From Angomonas deanei (lineage: Eukaryota; Euglenozoa; Kinetoplastea; Trypanosomatida; Trypanosomatidae): a DNA stretch of 64,000 nucleotides. The stretch is taken from the NCBI GenBank assembly GCA_903995115.1, contig LR877170.1:310001-374000 (forward strand), read 5' to 3'. A program made the position numbers and the translations under genes. Shown here in pieces: positions 19,510 to 28,744 of the stretch; position 1 is the first letter of the stretch, and each line of letters opens with the position of its first letter. Under the pieces are notes generated by a model. It was not told the origin of the DNA. It ran no database searches and saw nothing but the letters and a program-made list of their open reading frames with translations.

Positions 19510-21795
19510 TCAACAATCCCGTAGAATGTATTTGTCCCCTCTCTGAAGCAGAAAGCCAAACTCGTTGAGTTGGTGCAAAGTCGCGTTTGGATTTTTACAC
19601 CCAACCTCCTCGCACACGCTAATAATTTTCGGGTGGGAGAAGCTGTTGTTCCCTGTCGCAATGATTTCCCCTTTTAGGATATCGATCACCTGATCTTTTT
19701 GGTTTTTCTTGCGCTTGGGCCCTCCGCTAGTCGGTTGGTCCTGCAAGTCCTGCGTGAGAAATGTGCCGCGGCACTCCTCTAACAACCCCACCGCATACTG
19801 GGCATCCGCCACCGTCACCTCCGACCGGAGCTCCACCTTTGCTCGAGCCTCCGCCACACGTATCAGGGCGTAGAGGTATCGAGGGGTGAAGGGGATCTCC
19901 CCCTCCGACCCGGCGGGCTGTTCGTCGTACACACTCTGCCCCTGCGCCAGTCGGGCACGCTTTTGAAGATAGCAGTCCTTGAGCACATTGCAGGCATCGC
20001 TGCTCAAAACTGGAAAGCACGTTTCCCTGGCAAAGGAAATGAAGGACTGAACGAGGCTGCTCGACAGTACACCCGCCTGATTCTCCTGGTTGGCGCCCTT
20101 CTGCTGGTGAAGCTTCAATACGTGCTTTGTCAAGTGGTTGGTATTGCCAGACTTGACGTCGCGAAGACAGACGAGAATGTCAAATCGACTCAACAACGCT
20201 GGCGAAAGATTGATGTTTGCCGAAAGCGGCTTTGAAAGGTCAAAGTGACCGCCGACCGGATTACCAGCGGCGAGGACCGAGGTGTGCACGGGCATGGAGA
20301 ACACAAGTCCCGCCTTGGCAATACTAACAGACTCTTGCTCCATCACTTCTAACAAGGCCTTGAACTCACCGCCCGTTTTGTCAATTTCATCGATGCAGGT
20401 AATGCCACCGTCCCCATGCACGACCGCCCCCGCCTCGAAGGTGACCTCGTTGGAGACGGGATCCCTGGAGAGGGTGACGGTCAGACCACACGAAGAGGAG
20501 TTGTGGGCGCAGACGAACGCGCTACGGGGCGCCACGTTACACGCCGCCTTCAGCAATTGCGACTTGCCCAAGCCGGGATCGCCCACCATGAGCATGTGTA
20601 TATTGCTCCTGGACAGTCCTCGGAAGCGTGGGGTACCACCCAAAATGGAGAGCAGAACCGCCTCTTTTAACGTTTCCATCCCAAACAGTGCCGGGGCGAG
20701 CGAGTGGACCAGTCGCTCAAACCACTGCGGCTGACGCGCCATCTCGAAATACCGTCCCCTCTCCGCCATGGACCAAGTGCTCTCTAGACTGTCGGGGCCC
20801 ACCGCGCCGTCCCGGAGGGCACCTCGACTGCGTAGGGACTGCACGGAGCGGGCGAGCAGGCAGATTTGTTGACTACTACTGTTCTTGGCGTTGGGGGAGC
20901 GCCTCGTCACGAGCAACCCTGAGAAACAGGAACAGTCGCCGACGGTGGCCGTCTCAAGGAGCGGCGCCCGAAGCTCCACCTCCACCACTCGGTTCATTCC
21001 CCCGCCGTGCGCCGCATCACCAGAGTCGTCAAATTTGTCAATACTCTCTTGCAACTTAACGAGCTGCACCTCCTCACAAATGCTCTGATTCACTTGGGGG
21101 GACCACTTGTACCCCCTACAGCGGCCGGAGCACGGCCCGGGGTAACTCAACACACCGTCCTCCGTCTCAATCACTTTGACCGCCTTGCACAGGTCGCAGA
21201 CATACGTGAGGGAGGTGCACACGAGACGACAGGGACTCATCCGCACGACGGTTCCTTTAATGGTGATAAACTGACCTAACTGACTGGCTCTAATATTCTC
21301 AAACGACGTCACGCTGTCGGCGTGCCCTAGTACACTGCAGTATATTCGCGTGTAGACCTTGGGCTTGCTACCGGCTCTGTTCCGCTCACAAATCGCCATA
21401 AAATACTCCAAAAGTGGAAGGATAAACTGAGGTTTGTCTTTGAGGGCAGCGCTCATATCAGGGGACAACACAGAGAGATTCTGGTAATTGATGTCGTCCT
21501 CTAGCTTATCGGAAAAGTAGAGCGAAACGTAAAAGACGTGCGTTACGTAGGTTAGGTAGCCCCGAAGGGAAGGGTCCTCTGCCATCCAGGCGGTGGCAGG
21601 GGGTACGGATGAGAGGGGCACCACAGATATCTGGGACAGCAGCGGAGAGTAGAGCTGCCACATTTCCTGCACGATGGGATCGCTGTATTTGACCGATGGA
21701 AGGTGTCTCGTGCCATAAAACTCCCAAAGTTCCTCCAAGTCATGGTCGGTCAAAGAACTACTACTACTGTCACCTCCGCTTGATCGAGCCGTCAT
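19510..21795 (-). CDS. MCM8: MCM8-like DNA helicase
   Basis: A 761-residue MCM-family AAA+ protein. An N-terminal domain with a zinc-binding pattern (YVCDLC ... CSGRC) precedes the ATPase. Walker A is GDPGLGKSQLLKA near residue 405, Walker B is ITCIDEIDK, and the arginine finger is LLSRFD. The flanking sequences (ACNVAPRSAFVC, CGLTVTLSRD, MEQESVSIAKAGLV, AAGNPVGGHFD) match MCM8 rather than MCM2-7. A winged-helix-like C-terminus follows. In other eukaryotes MCM8 works with MCM9 in homologous recombination and crosslink repair; no MCM9 lies in this window. Complete by length and motifs. Confidence 0.92.
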   Translation of the reverse strand: MTARSSGGDSSSSSLTDHDLEELWEFYGTRHLPSVKYSDPIVQEMWQLYSPLLSQISVVPLSSVPPATAWMAEDPSLRGYLTYVTHVFYVSLYFSDKLEDDINYQNLSVLSPDMSAALKDKPQFILPLLEYFMAICERNRAGSKPKVYTRIYCSVLGHADSVTSFENIRASQLGQFITIKGTVVRMSPCRLVCTSLTYVCDLCKAVKVIETEDGVLSYPGPCSGRCRGYKWSPQVNQSICEEVQLVKLQESIDKFDDSGDAAHGGGMNRVVEVELRAPLLETATVGDCSCFSGLLVTRRSPNAKNSSSQQICLLARSVQSLRSRGALRDGAVGPDSLESTWSMAERGRYFEMARQPQWFERLVHSLAPALFGMETLKEAVLLSILGGTPRFRGLSRSNIHMLMVGDPGLGKSQLLKAACNVAPRSAFVCAHNSSSCGLTVTLSRDPVSNEVTFEAGAVVHGDGGITCIDEIDKTGGEFKALLEVMEQESVSIAKAGLVFSMPVHTSVLAAGNPVGGHFDLSKPLSANINLSPALLSRFDILVCLRDVKSGNTNHLTKHVLKLHQQKGANQENQAGVLSSSLVQSFISFARETCFPVLSSDACNVLKDCYLQKRARLAQGQSVYDEQPAGSEGEIPFTPRYLYALIRVAEARAKVELRSEVTVADAQYAVGLLEECRGTFLTQDLQDQPTSGGPKRKKNQKDQVIDILKGEIIATGNNSFSHPKIISVCEEVGCKNPNATLHQLNEFGFLLQRGDKYILRDC

Positions 21796-21967
21796 CTTAA
21801 TCTATACGAAACCTTTTTTGTTGCTTTTATGACAGGAAAAAAAAAAAAACTAACTGAAAGGGAGGTGAGAAACGAAAAGAACGGTCAATGGTCCGCAAAA
21901 TTGTCAGCACCGAAAACACAGGAACAAGCTATTCTTTTTTTTTTTTCTTTTTTCGTTTTCATATTAG

Positions 21968-22435
21968 TTAATCGAATAAGCCGAGAATACTGTTAGAGTA
22001 GTTTTTCTCTTTCAGCATCTTCGTAAATGTGCCGTCCAGCATCATTTTCCGTGCGATATCATACCCACCGAGCAACTCTCCATCAATGTATATCTGAGGG
22101 TAGGTGGGCCAGTCACTGTAGGTCTTCAACCCTTCGCAGACCTCGTCGTCGTCGAGAATGTTAAAGAAACTGTACTTCACGCCCAGCTGAACTAATAAGT
22201 CTACCAGTTGGACCGTAAATCTGCATCTGGGATTCTCCGGAGTGCCGGTCAGAAATACAACAAGCCGATCGTTATCGATAATGCCTTTAATGTCCTTTGC
22301 GAGATCCGCTTCCACGTCACTAGGCGCCAAAAAAGGACGAGTAGGCGCGCAGAACATTCTGCTAGCGCAGGCACCGAGAGGCGTCACCTGACGAGGAAAT
22401 CCCCATTTCTGTGAAATGGACAACACACGTCGCAT
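21968..22435 (-). CDS. Mitochondrial monothiol glutaredoxin with CRFT active site
   Basis: 155 residues. A basic N-terminal presequence (MRRVLSISQKWGFPRQ) suggests mitochondrial import. The glutaredoxin fold follows: VVFLTGTPENPRCRFT, a cis-Pro loop WPTYPQIYIDG, and GGYDIARKM for glutathione binding. Monothiol glutaredoxins usually carry CGFS preceded by K-GTP. Here the active cysteine (about residue 71) sits in C-R-F-T and the lysine is Thr. From memory, one T. brucei mitochondrial monothiol glutaredoxin has CGFT, so this may be its ortholog with a Gly-to-Arg change. The family handles iron-sulfur clusters; these changes could weaken cluster binding. Confidence 0.88.
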   Translation of the reverse strand: MRRVLSISQKWGFPRQVTPLGACASRMFCAPTRPFLAPSDVEADLAKDIKGIIDNDRLVVFLTGTPENPRCRFTVQLVDLLVQLGVKYSFFNILDDDEVCEGLKTYSDWPTYPQIYIDGELLGGYDIARKMMLDGTFTKMLKEKNYSNSILGLFD

Positions 22436-22605
22436 AATATTCGGATTGTGGTCGCTATAAAAAAATATATTTTTTAAACTGAGATCCTGACAGAAGTGGA
22501 AGATGGAGATGGAAGAGGGTGAGTGATGTGCAGGCCAAAGTAAAATAAAATAAAAAACTCAAATGTCAAAATCGCGCCCCAAAAACACCTATTCGGTAAC
22601 GTATA

Positions 22606-23580
22606 TTACGTTGTAATGTACAATAAACTTCTGTCGTGAAACAGCACATCCGCCGTGAGGCCATCTGGGGGTGGCGGTAATTCATAATGCGCGACATTCA
22701 CGGAAGTGTTGACACGGAAGGAATGACTACTAAAGGTTTCGCCACACAACACCACAAAACCTTCGTTCTCAACAGAGGTGGCCGAAATGTGTTCCCCCGC
22801 GTGATCAAAGGTGTGCCGATACAGAGGTGTACTTGGATTGCGAATGTCAAATAAGGCGACGGTGTGTTCGCCGTTTGCAGCACGTTGCAGCACGCACCAG
22901 CACACTTCATCGTCGCTGGTCTCTACCCCGACCACCTCACCCCCGCCGTCCGTGGCGAGCCGAACATCCAACGACGCTACGCCGTGCTGCGAAAGATATA
23001 GCTCACTGTGTCGCAGGCTCAATCCATATAAGGAAGCGCTTACTTTCGGTTTGAAGATACGCACCTTCTCCAGTTTTTCATCCGACTTTTCCCCACAGAG
23101 TGGCCAACACGCCCCGGAGGAAATGGAAATCATCCACAGCGGCTGTTGCCCATCTGCACGGCGACACATAATATAGTCCTCCCTCCGATCCGTCACGACA
23201 ACATCTAGCACCCCGGCTGGTCCAGCGGTACGGAGAGAAAACCAGTCATCGACGGGCAAAAAAAAGTTGGCCACACTTTCTTGTCGATGAACCGTAACGC
23301 AATTGCGCTTGTCCCCGCAGACGACTGGTGCGTCCGCGGTGGTCGGTGTGTCCACGCACTGTATCGTCCGATGGGGCTGATAGATCACGCTGAGTGGCGA
23401 AAAGGACAATGGGAGCTGCCGACCGTCAACCGGCTCTACCTCGTACACCACAGCACCCATCGTGTCGAACACTATGATGCAGCGGGAGTTCGACTTCACC
23501 CGTCTCGAGGTGCTAGAGAGAAAAGCGTGCTGTGGAAGTCTTACGGCGCACGCTGAAAGAGAAGCAAAATCATAATTCAT
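22606..23580 (-). CDS. Unknown 324-residue protein, possible WD-type propeller
   Basis: No family recognised. The chain is rich in short beta-strand-like stretches, with regularly spaced aromatic and valine pairs. One segment, VALFDIRNPSTPLYRHTF, looks like the D-x-R-[NS]-P strand of WD40 repeats. A divergent beta-propeller is the best guess. No signal peptide or membrane segment is visible. The ATG is the first in the frame; alternative in-frame methionines lie about 40 residues in. Confidence 0.7.
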   Translation of the reverse strand: MNYDFASLSACAVRLPQHAFLSSTSRRVKSNSRCIIVFDTMGAVVYEVEPVDGRQLPLSFSPLSVIYQPHRTIQCVDTPTTADAPVVCGDKRNCVTVHRQESVANFFLPVDDWFSLRTAGPAGVLDVVVTDRREDYIMCRRADGQQPLWMISISSGACWPLCGEKSDEKLEKVRIFKPKVSASLYGLSLRHSELYLSQHGVASLDVRLATDGGGEVVGVETSDDEVCWCVLQRAANGEHTVALFDIRNPSTPLYRHTFDHAGEHISATSVENEGFVVLCGETFSSHSFRVNTSVNVAHYELPPPPDGLTADVLFHDRSLLYITT

Positions 23581-23832
23581 TCGGCGAAACGCATTCTAAA
23601 CCAAAAAAAGTGTGGATCTAGTAATAAAAACAACGAGCAACGCTTGCGGAAGACGACGAGAAAGAGATGTAAATTCGAGGAAGAAAAAAGATGCTCCTTA
23701 TTCCATTGACAAAACTTATTCGCAAAAAAAAAAAAAAAAAAAGCTACCTTAAAGTCATGCACACGCGCAAAAACAAACAGGCAAAAAAAAAAAAAAAAAA
23801 GAACGATTCGTTTTCTCCCGTTATTCGTTAGT

Positions 23833-24942
23833 TTAGTTTTTCGCCTTTCCCGTCGTGGAAAGACCGACGGCAATTTTAAACGTATCGTAGATAAACCACT
23901 GACTCGCCGTGATGCAGCAGATCATCACAATACGCGCCGATAAACCTTTCCACAGACCTCTCCAACCAATGGCGCGGATGACCCCTAACAGGCCACGGTC
24001 CGTCTCCAGGTTGGTCTGAGGCTCAACCACTTTCTGATTCAGCCGTGACACCAACACATCTCCGGGGTGAGAAACAATGGTGCACAACACCCCGGAGAAG
24101 ATACCCGCCAGCACCGTGATAATGAGGTTTTTAACATTCGACGCCTTCCGGTGACGCGCCAGGTAGTGCAACGTTACCACTATTTTTTCAAAACTGGCAA
24201 ATTTCATCATGGTCATGGGCACCTGACGACCCCACAACGGCACTAAACCTTTGTAGAAGGCTTGGATCCCCTCTTCCGCCCACATCAACTGTAAAACTGC
24301 CCCCAGGACGGTTGGCATCTGCTTGTTCGTCTGTATCTTTACCTTGACCGCCTCCCATGGCGCGAGGGCTAGGTCAGCCAGCAGTTCCGCCAGGCAGCTA
24401 GAGAGTAGAAAAATGAACACACTCATTGCGCCACCACGGCCAGTCGCCCCTAGATAGTACTTGAACAGTTCATAGAACCCAAACTTCAGTGTTCCCTGAG
24501 AACAATACCCTATGGCGGTCGGCACGATACCTTTGAAGAAGACAGGGACGCTTCTCCACAAGGAGGATTTGGCCTCCTGGGAGAACATTTTGAAGAATCC
24601 CTCGTGCAACGATCTAAACTCGCCCGTTTGTATTCTGCACTTCACATTGTCGATGGGGACGACGGCGACGTGGGACAGCCCCGAGAACAGCCCACCCAAA
24701 AAACAGTAGTAAAAGTAGTGGACAGAGTGCTCCTTCAGATGGCCGGCACTGTCGTAGGAGGCTTTTCGTGTCCACGACAACAAACTGTACACGGTGAGTA
24801 ACAGTACGGCACAAGAGAGCGCTACGCCGTATGAAAAAACAGTCCAGCATCTGGTACCGCCGTGAACGCGAAGACGTGGCATCGCATAATCGGAGGGTTG
24901 CTCCACCACCACGACATCAGATTCCGACCCCGACCTTTTCAT
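23833..24942 (-). CDS. Mitochondrial phosphate carrier (SLC25A3-like)
   Basis: 369 residues with three mitochondrial-carrier repeats, each carrying a signature: PIDNVKCRIQTG, PWEAVKVKIQT and HPGDVLVSRLNQ. These correspond to the P-x-D-x-V-K-C-R, P-x-E-A-x-K-V-R-I-Q-T and H-P-x-D signatures of phosphate carriers, which import phosphate with protons into the matrix for ATP synthesis. An N-terminal extension of about 85 residues includes a hydrophobic stretch (VALSCAVLLLTVYSLLSW) that precedes the first repeat. The ATG follows a T-rich tract and AG. Confidence 0.9.
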   Translation of the reverse strand: MKRSGSESDVVVVEQPSDYAMPRLRVHGGTRCWTVFSYGVALSCAVLLLTVYSLLSWTRKASYDSAGHLKEHSVHYFYYCFLGGLFSGLSHVAVVPIDNVKCRIQTGEFRSLHEGFFKMFSQEAKSSLWRSVPVFFKGIVPTAIGYCSQGTLKFGFYELFKYYLGATGRGGAMSVFIFLLSSCLAELLADLALAPWEAVKVKIQTNKQMPTVLGAVLQLMWAEEGIQAFYKGLVPLWGRQVPMTMMKFASFEKIVVTLHYLARHRKASNVKNLIITVLAGIFSGVLCTIVSHPGDVLVSRLNQKVVEPQTNLETDRGLLGVIRAIGWRGLWKGLSARIVMICCITASQWFIYDTFKIAVGLSTTGKAKN

Positions 24943-25280
24943 TTGCTACGGGTGTATCGGAAGATACTATAATATGGACAATAACAAAAAAAAGTGAGAA
25001 AATAGAAATAGGCATACGGGTGGCATGTGAGAACACAAGATTGCACCGCAGACGGGTCCGCCGTTTTTCAGTAATTGTATAATTTTGTGTTTCCTTTCAT
25101 TATGGTGATTCGATTTCGCTTGTTTTGTCGTGAGACGCTTGATACGACCCTCCAACACCTTCGTGAGTTTTTGGAGGGCGGCGTCTCTCTGATTATGAAA
25201 AGTAAACAAATGAAGGAAACATACAAAAAGAGAGAACGATACAAAAATAATTCTATTTGACCCCCCTTTTGTCAGTCAGC
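24943..25280. other. Intergenic region with an unassigned pyrimidine tract
   Basis: 338 bp between the phosphate carrier and the dehydratase. The carrier's own tract and AG lie near its ATG. A second pyrimidine tract ending in AG lies near 25190-25240 (minus strand), away from any ATG of a supported gene. No convincing small gene follows it. The open frame there lacks an ATG at its start. Confidence 0.4.
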
Positions 25281-25961
25281 TTATTCGGCCTTTGCGGCTT
25301 GCTGATCCTTGTCCTGCTTGGCGAAGGCCTTGCGGCGTTGAGAGAGCATGTAGGAGTACATGACGTAACTGCCATAGGGGTACACGCCTAGAAGAAGGAA
25401 CCAGACGGTGTTGTACCAGGAGAAGGAGAAGTTCCACTTGTTAGGGAGCTCAACCGACCAGGGCTTGTTCTCCTTGATGAAAGGAAGGGCATTGTACAGG
25501 GATCCTATCTCACCAGTGATGCCGACCGGGTAGAGAATCATAAAGCCAGAATAGCGGAGCCAGTTAATCGCCTTGCTCTCCTTGTTCACCAACTTGGCGG
25601 TGTAGAAGGAGTAACGGATGATCTCACTCAGGGACCAGGCGGTCAGCATCTGCACCAGCATGGGGTTCGTGCGGGAGGCCGTCTCGCCAATGCGAAGAGA
25701 GCCGTACAGCACCAGGAGGCGGGAGAGCACCTGGAGGAACGTGGTGCCGACAGGGGAGCGCACCAAACCAGTCCAGGCGTGGATAATCTCGGCCACCGCC
25801 CCGGTCTGGCACACCATGAGAAGTTGCTCAATGAGGGGGTAGACGGTATCGATGGACCCACCGGTGGAAAGGTGGATGTAAATCTTTGCGAGGATGGTGG
25901 CCCAGCCCACACACATGCCGCCGTTATAGAGAAGAAGATACGCGTCACGAAGTCCGCCCAT
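25281..25961 (-). CDS. 3-hydroxyacyl-CoA dehydratase (HACD/PHS1 family)
   Basis: 226 residues, multi-pass membrane protein of the ER fatty-acid elongation cycle; it dehydrates 3-hydroxyacyl-CoA to trans-2-enoyl-CoA. Family marks include the helix with SLSEIIRYSFYTAKL and the following LRYSGFMILYPVGITGEIGSLY. These contain the Tyr and Glu expected at the active site. About six hydrophobic segments are spaced along the chain. A Lys-rich C-terminus (ending KDQQAAKAE) would face the cytosol. The start is MGGLRDAYLLLYNGG. The longer in-frame extension translates the T/C-rich tract (HFFFPFK) and is rejected. Confidence 0.92.
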   Translation of the reverse strand: MGGLRDAYLLLYNGGMCVGWATILAKIYIHLSTGGSIDTVYPLIEQLLMVCQTGAVAEIIHAWTGLVRSPVGTTFLQVLSRLLVLYGSLRIGETASRTNPMLVQMLTAWSLSEIIRYSFYTAKLVNKESKAINWLRYSGFMILYPVGITGEIGSLYNALPFIKENKPWSVELPNKWNFSFSWYNTVWFLLLGVYPYGSYVMYSYMLSQRRKAFAKQDKDQQAAKAE

Positions 25962-26140
25962 TGTTTGAACTTTAAAAGGAAAAAAAAAGTGTTGTGGAGT
26001 AGAAACTACAGGGAGAAAGAGAGAGTGAGAGAGAGAGAGATGGTTTACACACGGTATAAAACTGAAAGCGTGTGATACACATGAGTAAAATAAAGTAGAA
26101 TGCTGGTTTGACGGCAGGTTTGGATGCAATCTACAAGTCA

Positions 26141-26962
26141 CTAGAACTTTTTCCGCTTCTTCGTCATTCCCAAGTCAGACATCATGGATTGCCAGTCGTT
26201 GGCATCTTGGGCTATGAGGTCGGCCTTCATCTGCTTTTTCTCATCTATGCGCTCCCGTTTTCGCTCTAAACGCTCTTTTCTCAGCTGCTCCCTCTCTTCC
26301 GGTGTCATGGATGCCGCATGTTTCACCTTTTTCAGTTGCGGGTAGAACCGTTGATTGCTAGCGATAATATGAGACAGGGGCACGCTGACAGGCTCCTCCC
26401 CTTCCCCAAAAACGACCGACACATGACCCTCAATGTTAAGACGGACAATGGTGGCCGGCTCGTAGAGAAAGGATGTGGGATGCACGGCGTGACAGGTGGA
26501 CCCACTTTTGATATACTCCGCGGAGGAGGACGATTTCCACTGGCGCAGGCCCTCGTAAAATACACATTCCGCCACATCGGGGTAGCCCAAAATGCGGACG
26601 CTGTACTGCCGTCTGTCCGTATTGATGACAGGCTCCACGATCTCGCACACCACGCAGGAGTACCAACGGTCGCCGTCGTAGTTTACTTCGTACTCCACAT
26701 CCGTCTTGATGTGCACCTTTGTCTTGTCGGGAGAGAAGACCACGTCGGGGGTGAGAGAGACGTGCTCCTCGGCGTTGAGGAGTGTGGCGTAGCGCACTAG
26801 TTGCTCCTCCGCCTCCCGCATTACTTCCTCCCCTTCTTCGTCTATCGTGTCGGCATCGTTGTAAATGGAGACCAAATCCTCCAGTCGCTCGAGGAGCTCC
26901 TTGTACTCCTGCAAACGCACCTCACGGGGCAGATCTTCCGGTTTAACCGGTTCTTCCGACAT
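26141..26962 (-). CDS. Tandem Tudor-like nuclear protein (SPF30-like layout)
   Basis: 273 residues. An N-terminal acidic helical region (about 1-70) is followed by a Tudor-like barrel (about 95-145: DRWYSCVVCEIVE, YSVRILGYPDVAECVFYEGL). A second related barrel follows (about 150-200: GSTCHAVHPTSFLYEPATIV, VSVVFGEGEEPVSVPLSHI). A Lys/Arg-rich helix and a basic KKRKKF end follow. The helix-Tudor-basic-tail layout recalls SPF30/SMNDC1, a splicing factor, although SPF30 has one Tudor. Tandem Tudors also occur in chromatin readers such as SGF29. Function is inferred from domain shape only. Confidence 0.75.
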   Translation of the reverse strand: MSEEPVKPEDLPREVRLQEYKELLERLEDLVSIYNDADTIDEEGEEVMREAEEQLVRYATLLNAEEHVSLTPDVVFSPDKTKVHIKTDVEYEVNYDGDRWYSCVVCEIVEPVINTDRRQYSVRILGYPDVAECVFYEGLRQWKSSSSAEYIKSGSTCHAVHPTSFLYEPATIVRLNIEGHVSVVFGEGEEPVSVPLSHIIASNQRFYPQLKKVKHAASMTPEEREQLRKERLERKRERIDEKKQMKADLIAQDANDWQSMMSDLGMTKKRKKF

Positions 26963-27200
26963 ATGTATGGTAGATGTGCTCTATTATAGTTGTGCTAGAA
27001 GAAAAGGATAGAGAGAGAGGATACTAGATGTAACAAATTGGAAATACAACGTGTTCACTTCAAATACGGACGGCGGTAGTAATGATGGAAACTAAAAAAA
27101 ACTGTGTTTGCTGAGCAATATTTTTATACATTTTTTTTTTCTTTCTCCTCCCACTTCCTTTTACATAATAAACCGTGGGTTTGTGGTACAGTACGTCAGT

Positions 27201-28016
27201 CTAATCCTGTTCTTCTTCCTCTTCTTCCGCGTTCGCCTCCCGTTCTTCGTCACGCTCCGCCTGTTCACGCTCCAGCCGCTTTTGTTTGAGTCTCTCAATG
27301 CGACCAGTCATTCGAACCTCAATGTCCACAATGGCGTCCTCCTCCGCTTGGAGCTCCTCATCTCTTTTCTTGACCGCCTCTTCCATGTCGTGCAGCACTT
27401 GAAAGGATTTATTTGCCTTCGCTAGATCAATCGGGGATACCCCAGCCTGTGTCTTGTCCGACAGTCCACTGGATAGACTACAATTGTGCAGCACAAGATA
27501 GGCAAGGCAGGAGTGGGACCGCCCCAGCACAGCCCAGTGGAGGGCGTTGCCAAGGAAGGGGCCGCGCTCGCATGGCTTCCAGCTGATATCAAAAACAGCT
27601 CCCTCCCCCAGTGTGCCATCCTCCTGGAGCTTTTCCTTCACGGTGACGCTTATGCCATACGTCTTGAGGGCCACGGGGGAGTTCCCCAACTGTATTTTCC
27701 CCTGTTGGTTAAGAATTTTAGAAATGGCCGTCCGTCTAATAATTTTGTGCGCGATATTCCGCAGTGTTTCCTTGTCTTGGTCCACCTCATCCGCGTCGGA
27801 CACCTCCTCCTCTTCCTCCTGCTCGCCCCTGTTCTCCAGCGCCTGGAGGGAGGGACTGGCGTGACGAACAAAGTTGTCCACTTCCGCCTCGTGGTCCTCG
27901 GTCCACTCGTCGTCGTCCATCAGACCACCGGGGGCGGCGGACTGCGCCAAGAGCTTCAGTCTGGGTAGATCGCCCTCAAAGGCGGCGCTCAACACATCTT
28001 TAGACCGATACTTCAT
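27201..28016 (-). CDS. Ankyrin-repeat protein with acidic coiled-coil tail
   Basis: 271 residues. The N-terminal DVLSAAFEGDLPRLKLL fits the first helix pair of an ankyrin repeat. A better repeat, GNALHWAVLGRSHSCLAYL and then GVSPIDLAKANKSF, lies past the middle. Between them is an acidic Glu-rich insert. The C-terminal ~70 residues are a charged coiled coil ending in a Glu run. The start MKYRSKD is chosen because the longer frame translates a poly-pyrimidine/GT-repeat leader. No specific role can be assigned. Confidence 0.8.
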   Translation of the reverse strand: MKYRSKDVLSAAFEGDLPRLKLLAQSAAPGGLMDDDEWTEDHEAEVDNFVRHASPSLQALENRGEQEEEEEVSDADEVDQDKETLRNIAHKIIRRTAISKILNQQGKIQLGNSPVALKTYGISVTVKEKLQEDGTLGEGAVFDISWKPCERGPFLGNALHWAVLGRSHSCLAYLVLHNCSLSSGLSDKTQAGVSPIDLAKANKSFQVLHDMEEAVKKRDEELQAEEDAIVDIEVRMTGRIERLKQKRLEREQAERDEEREANAEEEEEEQD

Positions 28017-28093
28017 GTAGACTAGAGGAGGGGGAGAGATATGTAATTTTTTTAACGGCAGTCGTTCGTTCAATGTACACACTCCATAATAAG

Positions 28094-28112
28094 CACACAC
28101 ACACACACACAC
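28094..28112. repeat. (CA)n microsatellite
   Basis: About nine CA dinucleotides, followed directly by an A17 run. On the coding strand it forms a T-tract then a GT repeat in the ankyrin gene leader. Confidence 0.8.
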
Positions 28113-28189
28113 AAAAAAAAAAAAAAAAAGAATATAGAGAATGATTGTAATACCAGGGGTTTGTGATTCAGTATTCGACCGGATAGACA

Positions 28190-28492
28190 TCACGCTGGCG
28201 GTGGCTCAAGTCTTCGTTTTCGGATGGCTTTTTGCATGGCATCTCTAGAACCTGTCGTGTACACCAGCTCCGCCCTCTCCTGCATGGCGGCCCTGTACCT
28301 AGGATCATCCTCCAACGCAAGACCATCGTTCAGATCGGGGTTTACGACGCTACTGTACTTTGACATTAACAAGCACTTGAAGAGTATTCCTCCGAAAAAC
28401 AGCCCGCAAAAAATATAGGCGTTCCGTTTCGCATTGTGAAACCCCACCACCTCCTCGTACACGGTGAAAGGTTTGTAATATGCTCTAGGCAT
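28190..28492 (-). CDS. Small single-pass membrane protein, 100 residues
   Basis: Not recognised. Residues about 27-46 form one hydrophobic helix (YIFCGLFFGGILFKCLL). It is preceded by a Lys/Arg-Asn turn and followed by a hydrophilic domain rich in charged residues, ending RKRRLEPPPA. The size and layout would suit an accessory subunit of a mitochondrial inner-membrane complex, but nothing in the sequence proves that. A T18 tract on the minus strand precedes the ATG, supporting it as a genuine gene. Confidence 0.65.
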   Translation of the reverse strand: MPRAYYKPFTVYEEVVGFHNAKRNAYIFCGLFFGGILFKCLLMSKYSSVVNPDLNDGLALEDDPRYRAAMQERAELVYTTGSRDAMQKAIRKRRLEPPPA

Positions 28493-28744
28493 TCTGGAGC
28501 TAAGTTTTTTTTTTTTTTTTCTTTACGTTTGCCGCAAGAGAAACGAAAAGGAGAAAGGAACTTGAGTTTACATTCGCCGAAGCATACCGTCATAATAATA
28601 ATAAATTTTAAATAATTCAAAACGAAAGGTGTTTGACTTAACGTACATGGGCATAACAAAAGAAATATATAGACAGTATAATCACTAGAAAAAAAAAAGA
28701 TGAGAATACACGGATTTTGAGGAAGGCTCTGTACGAGATGAACC

